NCBI GenBank assembly: GCA_013115135.1
Contig: JABANP010000259.1
Coordinates: 1 to 64,000, forward strand
Length of the DNA stretch: 64,000 bases
DNA from: Perkinsus olseni
Lineage: Eukaryota > Perkinsozoa > Perkinsida > Perkinsidae
Direction of reading: 5' to 3'
A model generated the notes under the pieces. The model was not told the DNA's origin, searched no databases, and saw only the letters and a list, made by a program, of their open reading frames with translations. Below are positions 10,634 to 20,959 of this stretch, in pieces (position 1 is the first letter of the stretch; each line of letters opens with the position of its first letter). The translations under genes and the position numbers were made by a program.

Positions 10634-13338
10634 TCAACGACTTCTAGCAGCGTCACAATCACACAATTGGTTGCCTCCCTGGCAAACAGGCGGCGTCAAC
10701 CAGTATTTGCAATAGGAGGATGTATCGTCATTGACTAGAATACAGTTACGGTCGCACTCGGCATCAGGACCTGTCATTGGGGACCAACTGGTAGAGACAG
10801 TTGTAGTCGACGAGGCAGTCGAGCTAATCGTCGAGCCGACCGTTGTCGAGGCAGGAACGGTTGTCGAAGTGACAGCAGTCGCCGTACCCGAGGCTCTAGT
10901 TGTTGTTAGTGTATCGCCGCCGGCATTGGTAGTCGTGGTATCACTGTCTCCCCCAAATAGCAGACCATCAGTTGTTGTTATGGGGTTTGAAGTCGACGCC
11001 ACCGACCTCAAACAATCGGATGCAGTGCAGGGTTGATTGCCAATTTGGCACACGGGAGGGCTCAACCAAGACTTGCAGTAGCTTCCTGCACCGTTGAGTG
11101 AAAAGCAGTACGAGTCGCAATCCACAGCTTCGGTAGTAGTATCTCCATCGCTCCCGAATAAGGGACCCGAAGGCGTGGTAGTAGGAGCCACAGGCGTCGT
11201 AGGAGCCGTTGGCGTAGTAGTGGGAACTGTGGGCGTCGTGGTCGGACCCGTAGGCGTTGTAGTGGGAGCCGAGGGTGTCGTGGTCGGAGCCGTAGGCGTC
11301 GTGCTCGGAGCTACAGGCGTGGTAGTAGGAGCTGTAGGCGTGGTAGTAGGAGCCGCAGGCGTGGTAGTAGGAGCCGCAGGCGTGGTAGTAGGAGCCGTAG
11401 GCGTGGTGGTAGGAGCTGTAGGCGTGGTAGTGGGGGCCGCAGGCGTGGTAGTTGGAGCCGCAGGCGTCGTGGTAGTGGGGGCCACAGGCGTGGTAGTGGG
11501 GGCCGCAGGCGTCGTAGTAGGCGCCGCAGGCGTGGTAGTAGGAGCCGCAGGCGTGGTAGTAGGAGCCGCAGGCGTGGTAGTAGGAGCCGCAGGCGTGGTC
11601 GTGGGAGCCGTAGGCGTGGTGGTAGGAGCTGTAGGCGTAGTAGTGGGGGCCGCAGGCGTGGTAGTGGGAGCCGTAGGCGTCGTAGTAGGAGCCGAGGGCG
11701 TCGTAGTAGGAGCCAAAGGCGTGGTAGTGGGGGCCGCAGGCGTGGTAGTGGGGGCCGCAGGCGTGGTAGTAGGAGCAGTAGGCGTGGTCGTGGGAGCCGC
11801 AGGCGTGGTCGTGGGAGTCGCAGGCGTGGTAGTAGGAGCCGTTGGCGTAGTAGTGGGAGCCGTGGGCGTGGTAGTGGGAGCCGCAGGCGTGGTAGTAGGA
11901 GCCGCAGGGGTGGTAGTAGGAGCCGCAGGGGTGGTAGTAGGAGCCGCAGGGGTGGTAGTAGGAGCCGCAGGGGTGGTAGTAGGAGCCAAGGGCGTGGTAG
12001 TGGGAGCCAAGGGCGTCGTGGTTGGAGCCGTAGGCGTTGTAGTGGGAGCCGTAGGCGTCGTGGTCGGAGCCGCAGGCGTGGTAGTAGGAGCCGTAGGCGT
12101 GGTAGTAGGAGCCGTAGGCGTGGTAGTAGGAGCCGTAGGCGTGGTAGTAGGAGCTGCAGGCGTGGTCGTGGGAGTCGCAGGCGTGGTAGTAGGAGCCGCA
12201 GGGGTGGTAGTAGGAGCCGCAGGGGTGGTAGTAGGAGCCGCAGGGGTGGTAGTAGGAGCCGCAGGAGTGGTAGTAGGAGCCAAGGGCGTGGTAGTGGGAG
12301 CCAAGGGCGTCGTGGTTGGAGCCGTAGGCGTTGTAGTGGGAGCCGTAGGCGTCGTGGTCGGAGCCGCAGGCGTGGTAGTAGGAGCCGTAGGCGTGGTAGT
12401 AGGAGCCGTAGGCGTGGTAGTGGGAGCCGCAGGCGTGGTAGTAGGAGCCGCAGGCGTGGTAGTAGGAGCCGCAGGCGTGGTAGTGGGAGCCGCAGGCGTG
12501 GTAGTGGGAGCCGAGGGCGTCGTGGTCGGAGCCGCAGGCGTGGTAGTAGGAGCCGTAGGCGTGGTAGTAGGAGCTGTAGGCGTGGTCGTGGGAGTCGCAG
12601 GCGTGGTAGGAGGAGCCGTTGGCGTAGTAGTGGGAACCGTGGGCGTAGTAGTGGGAGCCGTGGGCGTGGTAGTGGGAGCCGTGGGCGTAGTAGTGAGAGC
12701 CGCAGGGGTTGTAGTTGTAGGACTTACGCCTGTTGTAGAAGAGACGGTCGACGTTGTTGACGCGGAGGTTGAAGGGACTGTTGTAGACGATGACGATACG
12801 GGATCACACACCGCTATATCTCCACAAGGTTGGTTACCAAATTGACAAACAGCCGGCGACTGCCACCACTTACAATAGCTTGCCAAACCATTGAGACCTT
12901 GACAGTACCGATCACACTTATCAGAGACTTCGGGTGAAGGTGTAGACAAGGGCGGGACCGTGGCTCCCGGTGGAACTGAGGGGAAAAAGGCTTGGCAGCT
13001 CCATACATATGACATGGTGAGATGGAGCATAACCAAAATGCCTACCGTCGCAAACATCAGGCGAGCACGGTTGATCTCCTATCTGGCAGACCGGAGGTGA
13101 TAGCCAATACTTGCAGTAGCTTGGTGAGCCGTTCTGAACTGCAACAGAGAAGCATGAGGAGTACGACGGACGAGTCAGACACAACCTTACCTTGACAGAA
13201 AAGGTCACAGCGCTCGCGATCGCCTGGGCCGAAAGTCGGAGGTGTGGTTGTGGATACTTGGAGCTTCCTCAGCTTTGCTGAACCACTAGCTAAGGCAGTC
13301 AAGACACCCAGAAGGCCACAAATCGAATGAGTAAACAT
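10634..13338 (-). CDS. Secreted mucin-like protein with four six-cysteine modules
   Basis: Exons 13338-13191, 13138-13046 and 12975-10634; introns of 52 and 70 nt, GT-AG, both phase 1; 860 residues. The start MFTHSICGLLGVLTALASGSA is a good signal peptide. Two cysteine modules follow, then about 520 residues of the heptad T-T-T-P-x-A-P, then a module (CDSYCFSLNG...) and a last one with an altered end (GGNQLCDC). The Thr/Pro array is a likely O-glycosylated stalk. Intron positions equal those of the gene at 5218-7999 and the gene at 15376-16890, showing common descent. The long frame on the opposite strand (Val/Gly repeats) is a shadow of the 21-bp repeat. Surface or extracellular location is inferred; no anchor or catalytic motif is visible. 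Confidence 0.85.
11180..12730 (-). repeat. 21-bp coding minisatellite with a 294-bp higher-order repeat
   Basis: Roughly 70 units of 21 bp encode T-T-T-P-x-A-P with x mostly Ala, Thr, Leu or Ser. A recognisable series (four GCAGGGG-type units, then two Leu units with AGCCAAGGGCG, then Thr units) occurs at about 11885-12100 and again 294 bp (14 units) later. One unit near 11470 carries an extra Thr codon. Confidence 0.9.
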
Positions 13339-13431
13339 TGACAGGAGAGACAGGAATTCTAGAACTTCAAGGGAAATGCTTGCAACTTGAATCTTACAAA
13401 TAACATGTTAATGTTCGTAAGGAAGATTGAA

Positions 13432-13500
13432 CACGGTGAATCTAACCGTGTCAGATGCGGGCGAGCGAAGGTTAAGCCATATCCTCTCACGTGAGTAAAG
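13432..13500 (-). promoter_or_regulatory. Conserved block upstream of cysteine-module gene 2
   Basis: About 100 bp upstream of the ATG lies a block shared with the third gene (16980-17045): CTAACCGTGTCAGATGCGGG followed by CGAGC and TATCCTCTCACGTGAG. It contains a small inverted pair (ACGGTGAA.CTAACCGT). Conservation may simply reflect recent duplication, but the surrounding sequence has diverged more. Confidence 0.4.
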
Positions 13501-15229
13501 ATTTCCACTCGCACTTGGGCAAAGATGCCGCATTTCTTGCACCTCTCCGGCCGGCCAGCGCGCACCTATATTTCTGTTCGCACACTCAGTTACGGACGTG
13601 TGTACACACCTCTCTGCCACCTAGGTCGAAACTTGGCCGATAGCCTGCGAGTTTCGTGGAGTCCATTCGATAGAAACTTCGGAGGTGCTCCTGGTGCTCT
13701 CGCTATTCTTACATCTTAGGACTCTACGAGGGTACCACTGTACCTTCGGCGAAGGTCCTTCGCTGAATGGCAACAGCTCAGCAGCGCTACCCACGAGCAG
13801 TGAGAGGCAATCATTGATAGGACACAGCAAAAGACCTTCCTCCCGCTTGAGTTGTGAATCTTGACCTACCGATGAAAATTATTCATTTTGATGAAGGCAG
13901 ATATCTCGCGTCGTATCGGAGGGGAAAAGACGTGCCCGAAGACAGCGATCCGAAACTAAAGTATATCCACATGTACGATATGTCACCGTAAGTGGGAGTG
14001 TACCTTTACTAGAGCATTGACGGAGTATCCGGGACGAAGTGCGAATCTTTTGAAGTTGAAGCCCGATTTCTGGCCCCTCTTCGAACTGATTGGCCAAAGA
14101 AAGGCTTCTTGCGCGACAGGGCCCTAGCTGAGTCAGGATACGTACCATCTCCCCGGAGTCTGGAATGCGACTAGCAAAACCTTCGCAGTCTCGAGCAGAA
14201 AAATCAACCGAATTTTAGCATGTTTTTGGGTGAGGGTATCGCTGCGCGCAGCGACCACCAAATTCTCACGAGATCAAGTCGGCATGTCTAAAAGGGTTTG
14301 AGAAGAGCCCCAGCACCGTGTGAAAAGATCTCCTTCGACTCGTCGAGCGTTCTTCTTGCGGACCCCGTAACTTCGAGCTCCCAGCTTCGACAGAATGGAC
14401 AAGTCTCAGCCGTCCATGCACCTACTTCTTTTGAAACTGATGATGAACTGTATATGATATGAACGCGTCTGATGAGTGAATACTAAACTCTGAGAGGGTT
14501 TGCTTACACGTCGGCAAAATAAACAAGGGAAAACTAGAAAGAGAGTGCTAACTGATACACCTCATGCTAACATGGCCGAGACAAGCTGGGTCTCATCTGT
14601 GACCGCTTGAGGTGCTTGCTGATGGTACTTCAGTGCAAATGACAGCAGGTAGAAGTTGGAGGGGGGCCACAGTAACCCTCGACGAAAACTCGCGATGAAT
14701 TTTGAGACGAAGAGATCTACAGAGAAGAACCAAGGAGTGGCTGCTCGGATTAGCAGACGAGACTATCCAGGGCTTTAAATTCCTGTCGATATATGCCGTG
14801 GCAGAGCTACTGTTTCTTCATTGTACACAACCTCACGGGAGAGAGTGGATCCTGCCGAGGGAGAGGCAGTAATTTCGGGTTGTGACACCTCTTCGTTTCA
14901 TTAATTGGCCCAGCTGTGCGACTAAGCACAAATCCCATGCGCTTTCAATGAAAACTTTCAACTCACCTAGCAGAATATCGAAAGACACTCCTTAAAGCCT
15001 AGAGGCTTCATTCCAGTGTACGGAGCGAAGAAAAAAATCTACTACCTACGCGTGCAAGTCTATATGCCTTCCCCTAAATACTACACTCAACACATCGTCC
15101 CTCAGAGTGCGTGTGAATGTGGGTCGCTTAACAATCCCATGGTTACAAGCATGGCTCTATGAGAATAGGAACGATGATGAATGAGAGGTGAGGTACCCAC
15201 CTTGAGATATACGAAGAATGATAACAAGA

Positions 15230-15375
15230 ACGAGTTCCACAGTAATGAATTCAACGAAGGCTCGTAGTCTGGCAATCATACAATTGATTCCCTCATCGAC
15301 GAACAGGCGGTGTCAACCAGCAGTTACGATAGGACGTACCCTTCAACTAGGATACAGTAATGGTTGCACTGGGCA
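15230..15375 (-). pseudogene. Decayed last cysteine module of the third gene
   Basis: Downstream of the stop at 15376-15378 the minus strand still matches the final module of the gene at 10634-13338, in another frame (PDAQCNHYCILVEG), with several indels and a TAA soon after. Homology continues into the 3' flank. The third gene has therefore lost this module by frame change and decay, not by clean deletion. Confidence 0.75.
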
Positions 15376-16890
15376 TCAGGGTGGGCCCGGAGTCACAGGC
15401 CTGGTCGGAGTCGTAGGCCTGGTCGGAGTCGTAGGCCTGGTCGGAGTCGTGGGCCTGGTCGGAGTCGTAGGCCTGGTCGGAGTCGTGGGTCTGGTCGGAG
15501 TCGTGGGTCTGGCTGGAGTCGTAGGCCTGGTCTGACCCGCATTGGTAGTTGCAGCGAGAGTTGATGTGGAGGCCACCGTTGGTGTGGGAGCCACTGGGGT
15601 TGTAGTGAGAGCTGCGGGTGTGGTAGAGACAGCCGCAGGCGTGGTAGTGGGACCCGCAGGTGTGGTAGTAGGAGCCGCAGGCGTGGTAGTGGGAGCCGTG
15701 GGCGTAGTAGTGGGAGCAATGGGCGTTGCGGTGGGAGCCACAGGCGTGGTACTTGGAGCCGCGGGCGTTGTAGTAGGAGCCACAGGCGTGGTAGTGGGAG
15801 CTGCGAGCGTTGTAGTAGGAACCGAGGGCGTCGCGCTCGGAGCCCCAGGCGTGGTGGTAGGAGCCGTAGGCGTGGTAGTAGGAGCCGTAGGCGTAGTAGT
15901 GGGAGCCGCAGACGTGGTAGCGGGAGCTGCGAGCGTTGTAGTGGGAGCCGTAGGCGTTGTAGTGGGAGCCGTAGGCGTGGTAGTAGGAGCCGTAGGCGTG
16001 GTAGTGGGAGCTGTTGGCGTGGTCGTGGGAGTCGCGGGCGTCGTACTAGGAGCCGTTGGCGTAGTAGTGGGAACCGTGGGCGTTGTAGTGGGCGCCGAGG
16101 GCGTCGTGGTCGGAGCCGTGGGCGTTGTAGTGGGAGCCGTAGGCGTGGTAGTAGGAGCCGTGGGCGTGGTAGTAGGAGCTGTAGGCGTGGTCGTGGGAGT
16201 CGCAGGCGTGGTAGTAGGAGCCGTTGGAGTAGTAGTGGGAACCGTGGGCGTGGTAGTGGGAGCCGTGGGCGTGGTAGTTGTAGGACTTACGCCTGTTGTA
16301 GATGAGACGGTCGACGTTGTTGACGCGGAGGTTGAAAGAACTGTTGTAGACGATGACGATACGGGATCACACACCGCTATATCACCACAAGGTTGGTTAC
16401 CAAATTGACAGACTGGCGGTGCCTGTGACCATTTACAATAGCTCGCTGGACCATTCAGACCTTGACAGTACTGAGTACACTTATCAGAGACTTCGGGAGA
16501 TGGTGTGGACAACGGAGGAAGAGTGGCTCCCGGTGGAACTGAAGAGAAGGGACCTGGCCGCTCCATGCCTATGAGACACGACGCAGTTAACCATAACCAA
16601 AATCCCTACCACTGCAAACGTCAGGCGAGCACGGCTGATTCCCCTTATGGCAGACCGGAGGAGTTAACCAATACTTGCAGTAGCTTGGAGAGCCGTTCTG
16701 AACTGCAAGAGAAAAGTATGACCACAATCGAGCTCGATGCAAGATCACCTTGACAAAATCGATCGCAGCGTTGGCGGTCGCCTGGACCGAAAGTCGGAGA
16801 AGTTGTTGTGGAGACCTGGAGCTTCCTGAGCTTTGGTGAGCCAGTACCCGAGATAACCAGGCAACCCACGAAGGACAAACGAGCAAGCAT
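15376..16890 (-). CDS. Secreted mucin-like cysteine-module protein, 3'-truncated paralogue
   Basis: Exons 16890-16749, 16702-16610 and 16538-15376; introns of 46 and 71 nt, GT-AG, phase 1; 465 residues. Signal peptide MLARLSFVGCLVISGTGS, two cysteine modules (CDRFCQVQNG... and CTQYCQGLNG...), a Thr/Pro heptad array of about 32 units, and then a different array, R-P-T-T-P-T about eight times, ending at a TGA after TPGPP. The gene at 10634-13338 has two more modules at this end; here they are absent or decayed. The exon-intron plan is identical in both. The protein may still be made as a stalk with two N-terminal modules, or the gene may be on the way out. Confidence 0.78.
15395..16275 (-). repeat. 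18-bp and 21-bp coding minisatellites
   Basis: 15395-15535 holds about eight 18-bp units encoding R-P-T-T-P-T; about 15590-16275 holds the 21-bp T-T-T-P-x-A-P units, more variable than in the neighbouring gene (Val, Gly, Ser and Ile variants). Confidence 0.85.
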
Positions 16891-16979
16891 GTTTAGCGTA
16901 AACGAGAACCTACAGACCAGGTAGAGGAGTTGTATCTTCAATTCTGCAATTACCATGATATGCTTACTGAGAGACAGTG

Positions 16980-17045
16980 CGCACGGTGAAGCTAACCGTG
17001 TCAGATGCGGGCGAGCAAAGAATGATCCGTATCCTCTCACGTGAG
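16980..17045 (-). promoter_or_regulatory. Conserved block upstream of cysteine-module gene 3
   Basis: Counterpart of 13432-13500: CTAACCGTGTCAGATGCGGG, then CGAGCAAAG and TATCCTCTCACGTGAG, about 90 bp upstream of the ATG at 16890. Candidate regulatory sequence or simply duplicated DNA. Confidence 0.4.
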
Positions 17046-17395
17046 GGAAGATTCTCCGAAAAATCGCATTTGAGCGAAGATAGCACTTGCTCTTACCTTA
17101 CGAGGCTCATCAGACAGGAGTGTCACCTCCCAGACTGTCAGATTAGTGACACGAACTCTGTGTCAGCTCATCGAAACCCAACCACCCTCTTTTGGAGGAC
17201 TCTTAACCAAGGAGCATCTCCGCAGGGGAAGGTCAATGTTCGCGTCGTTTAGCGAAGAAGGGAATATGGCGTTGCTCGGGTTCTGTTTTGCTCAGCGAGC
17301 TTTTGCACCCCTTCCACAGTGCACGCCTCACTGAAACGACGAATCAATCGACAGGGACTTCGAAAATGCTTTCCTGCGAGCTCTCACTGAGGTAT

Positions 17396-17472
17396 CTTGA
17401 TTCCTCTGAGAGGAATCAAGGCGTCGACTTCTTGACTCGAGAGGAATCCTCTCGAGTCAAGAAGTCGACGCC
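17396..17472. repeat. Two overlapping perfect palindromes, each with a 1-nt centre
   Basis: 17396-17420 has 12-bp arms around G17408. 17420-17472 has 26-bp arms around A17446 with no mismatch. They share base 17420. Such a perfect long hairpin with a single central base is too tight for an ordinary RNA terminator loop. Confidence 0.95.
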
Positions 17473-18223
17473 CCGATGAAAATATTCACTCTAGATCCAC
17501 GCGAGGCTCTACCCTCGCAACGAGCGAGCAAAGAAATGCCCAAGGCCAGCGAACCAACACTCAAGGCACTTGAGTCGACTGCATTTCTTCGTCAGCATTG
17601 ATAGAGTGTTCGAACCAAGTTGCACATCCTTTCTGGAATCAAAGCCCGAGTCCGGGCACCCTTCAAAATTGGTTGACTAGAGCTCGTACTTGAGCAGGAA
17701 AGGTGCAGATTGACTCGCCACAGTGACCTCAACCCGCCGATCTCGGTGACGCACCCGAGCAGCAAGGAAGATCATTTAGCTCTCCTTAACAACTTACTGC
17801 TCAACACAATGAAAACACAATGAAATAGTATCAGCACAGGAGCTAGTCTTCACTCAGGAATGTACAGTCTCCCATTGTAAGCTTCTCTGGGTGAGCGACT
17901 CGAGAAGCCCGGATATACACATAGATGGATGAAAGGCCAACCTGAACAGGGCACCAGGCGGATATGCTGCACCCCAAAACCGACTACAAATTCACTACAA
18001 ATTCACTTCGCGAAATCCTCAACAAAAGAAAAGAAAAATCGTAATGCCTTGCGCGTGTCCGAAATGACAAAATGCAATTTCCATGCACTGACGAGACTCA
18101 ACTTGTGAATTGATCCATAACGCGCATAGAGAAGAATTGAATAGCAAGTTCAGCGGTTTGCCTTCCAGCACCTAAGTAGCCTACAAGATACGCATAGCAA
18201 CACGTTATTACCGAGGTGGGACC
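17473..18223. other. Intergenic, nothing recognised
   Basis: No coding signal, RNA gene or repeat was supported between the palindrome pair and the membrane-protein gene. Confidence 0.4.
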
Positions 18224-18939
18224 TCAAAGGACACCACTGTCCACAGAGGCTGATGAACCATGGCGTTGCTGCGGCTTCCCCATCTCAATGTCGTCACTAG
18301 ACTTAGGCGTTGCACTCTCCGCTACCGGCTGAAACAAGCTTCAATCAAACCAAGCCATTGGAAGCAAATAAGACAAGCCAAGCTACCTTGCCGAACGTAA
18401 CATCTCCGCTGCCTGGCTCCATCTCGTAAGCTGACGACGTCGCTTCCTGCGTCGTCGCAACCTGTAAAGTTTCAACATCAGCAACAAGCAGAAAAAAAGG
18501 CGTGTTAGTATCACCTGGTCGCCGCTCGCTAATTTGACAAAGAGCTTGTATCCCTGGTAAGAAGCGTAGAAGGCAAGGGCAGCCCACACGGCCAAAAGGA
18601 TAACCGCAATAGTGAACATCCAGTTCCAGTCGATCTTCTGGCAAATCAACACTCCGGGATGCCTCGGATCCTCCTGCTCTCTGAAGGGACACGAGCTCTC
18701 TTGGGCCGTATCATCAACCTTGCACTCCTCACACAAAGATGCTGAGCATTTTTCAACTAAGCGCACTTCGACCGACGACCAACGCGATTTCGGAATCGAC
18801 TCCAGTACGGTGCTAGTGATGGGTTCCCCAACGGGAGTCGGAGCCAAACGAGTCCGAGTACTTACATGCATCCGTCTGTGAAGGTAGCGACCAACACGTA
18901 TATCAAGAGGGCCGTGGCGTGTGATGCATGAATTAGCAT
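18224..18939 (-). CDS. Small type I membrane protein, function unknown
   Basis: Exons 18939-18866, 18812-18515, 18461-18387 and 18328-18224; three GT-AG introns of 53, 53 and 58 nt with consistent phases; 183 residues. Layout: signal peptide (MLIHASHATALLIYVLVATF), a small ectodomain with five cysteines (CSASLCEEC, then C-P-F and L-I-C-Q), a transmembrane segment within MFTIAVILLAVWAALAFYAS, and a Ser/Glu-rich cytoplasmic tail ending GSSASVDSGVL. A C-terminal hydrophobic residue would suit a PDZ-type ligand, but that is speculative. The long unspliced frame here is misleading: its start and basic C-terminus lie in introns. A polypyrimidine/AG site 35 nt upstream of the ATG (TCTCTTTATCGCAG) could serve as a trans-splice acceptor. 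Family not recognised. Confidence 0.7.
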
Positions 18940-19016
18940 CAGCAAACAGAACAAGCTCATTAAAGTTGGCGACCTGCGATAAAGAGATACCTTTCCCGTC
19001 TAGAAATTCGCCGTCG

Positions 19017-19305
19017 TTACGCTTTCTTAGCGCCCCAGTATCCGAACGCCGGAATCACTGCTACAAAAGCTATGCCCACTAGAGTCTGCATCAGCGGCTG
19101 GCCTGACCAGAACGGGCAATACCCAACAAGGGTCGAAGTCTATAGTTACATGCAACTGAAGGAGCAAGAAGCATCAGGACTTACCATCAGCCAAAAGGAG
19201 AAGGGCTCTAGCGCACAAGGTGATGAAGATGAGGAACGTCGCTCGGATGACCTTCCGGGCTCTCAGAGTGACCTGCCATGATTCAGAAAAGCAATGGGCC
19301 ATCAT
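19017..19305 (-). CDS. 68-residue two-helix membrane protein, function unknown
   Basis: Exons 19305-19185 and 19102-19017; GT-AG intron of 82 nt. An in-frame stop precedes the ATG, so this start is firm if the frame is right. The product has a basic N-terminus, a first hydrophobic helix (FLIFITLCARALLLLA), a short loop and a second helix (LVGIAFVAVIPAFGYW), ending GAKKA. The acceptor at 19103 was chosen because it alone joins the hydrophobic segments in frame; 29-nt and 45-nt alternatives give early stops or no second helix. The stop is only 77 bp upstream of the next ATG on the same strand. Size makes this model uncertain. Confidence 0.45.
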
Positions 19306-20959
19306 AGAGGTGATCGCTCAGAATCACTCCAAGGACGCCGAGCGAATCAGCACGGAGCATCCACTCAAGTTGGCTTCACGAATCAACGACGGTCCGCAGT
19401 GAAAGTAGATTCGCTCCCTTCCAAGCCTGACGAGCCTAGTACTGCGTCCGCCCCGGTATAACCTCAGGATCGGTGATGACCAGGTCCAGTACATGATAAT
19501 AATTCCCAGCATTCGTTCGCCAAACACGCTGCGCTCCATCGTCGGCTGCATTATCATTAGAACTCATATTGAGGAAGGAAGAATTAAACAGCTGCGATCG
19601 AGAGGAAGGCGTCGAGCATCCTCACAAAGAAGCAGCGGCAGAGACGAAGTGCGACAGCAAGTAGGCTGGCGATACCATCGTTTGCTGACACGCAAGCCGG
19701 CGCTCCTTGAGCAGAAAGAAGAGGCTAATGGTACCATGTACAGCTCGATGTATACAGGAAAATCTCAACCGAATCGAGTCGGCCTCAGTATGAGTGATAA
19801 TGACAGGCTATCAGCGGTTACCTAGCATACCTCTCAACGCTTCAAGTTCAGATTCATGTCTCACAAGGCAACATCAGCAAGAGCTTGCACGCAAAGAATA
19901 CTATTACCGCCGGCGGATCCCATTCCGCCCAGGTGGTTACTGCCGACTCAAATCTGCCGCTGAGGTTCTCATCCACGACGAGATGACCAAAAGCGTATTA
20001 ATAATTCAATTCAATTCAATTCAAACTTTATTGCCTGGGCATTACAAGCTCGAAGCTTATCGCCCATCACACGACCCGCGCAAGCGGATCCCGATATGGT
20101 TAGACCCAACCATAGAGCCTTGAAACAACAGAGGTTAATGAATCTCTCATCATCAGCTCGGAGGCTCTTGAGAGGAACTTCGTCACAACTACGTCGTGCA
20201 GCCAGGGAAGGCGAGGAGGGAGGCATGCCACACTGGGCAGCCTATTAGGCATGAGGGAGAAAGAAGGTGAAAAGAGGATTAAGTAGTCCCAGGACCAACA
20301 ACTGCGATTGCGGAAACCCAGATGATTAGATGGTGAAAATTTGTGTAGAAAGGGAGGGCCCAACCAATACCGAGTCACCAGCAAGGGGGACGTATGGGTA
20401 TGGCAGGTTCGATCTCTACTTCGTACCGGGAAAACCCCGGCCACCCTCACGCGACGTTGACGCGTAGAGACCTGTGAGGGCGTATTAATAATGCCGTGCT
20501 GTGAACCACCAAAAGTTTGAGCAGACGTGAACTTGCTCTCTCATCGCGAGTCCGCGTCACAAAAGGTTGTGTCACCAACGCGATGTGTCATTCACTTGGA
20601 GTAGCCAGTTGACCTAGCTTTTTCAACGTCTGGAATGCTCCAATCGATATTATGCTCGATTATTACACGGGAGGCTTCTGGTTCTATTCCTTGTGGGGCG
20701 ATTTCTCTCCACAGCCTCGATGAGAGCTGAGCTTCTGGGTAGCACACGATTAGAGCATATACCAACGGAGTAACGTGGCGCCCAATCCCTCAGTTTTTAT
20801 CGGATTAAATCCATGATGCTCAGTCGAAAGTTCAGAAGGTCGAAGAAAGCCGCTGAGGCTCCGCCACCGACTTCTAGTGCCCCTCTGACTGAGTAAGAGG
20901 TTCGGCAGGCTCACGCCTCCGGGAGCATGGGAAATATCACAACATGGGAGAGTTCACTC
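19306..20959. other. Intergenic, nothing recognised
   Basis: Several short open frames but none with family features. A short AATTC run occurs at 20000-20025. Confidence 0.35.

Larger units (their letters stand above)
13339..15375. other. Intergenic DNA of the second duplicated unit
   Basis: No gene is supported apart from the decayed module listed at 15230-15375. Contains the upstream block at 13432-13500 and the segments matching 8525-8900, 9835-10040 and 10455-10600 described for the previous intergenic region. Confidence 0.55.

Noticed and set aside
11094..12845. 583-codon open frame of Val/Gly repeats on the plus strand
   Set aside because: It is the complement of the Thr/Pro minisatellite; the minus strand has signal peptide, cysteine modules and phase-consistent introns, the plus strand has none.
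15542..16408. 288-codon Val/Gly frame on the plus strand
   Set aside because: Same shadow effect as in the neighbouring gene.
18383..18871. Unspliced 162-codon frame with an Arg-rich C-terminus
   Set aside because: Both ends read through introns; the spliced model gives a signal peptide and an in-frame acidic tail instead.
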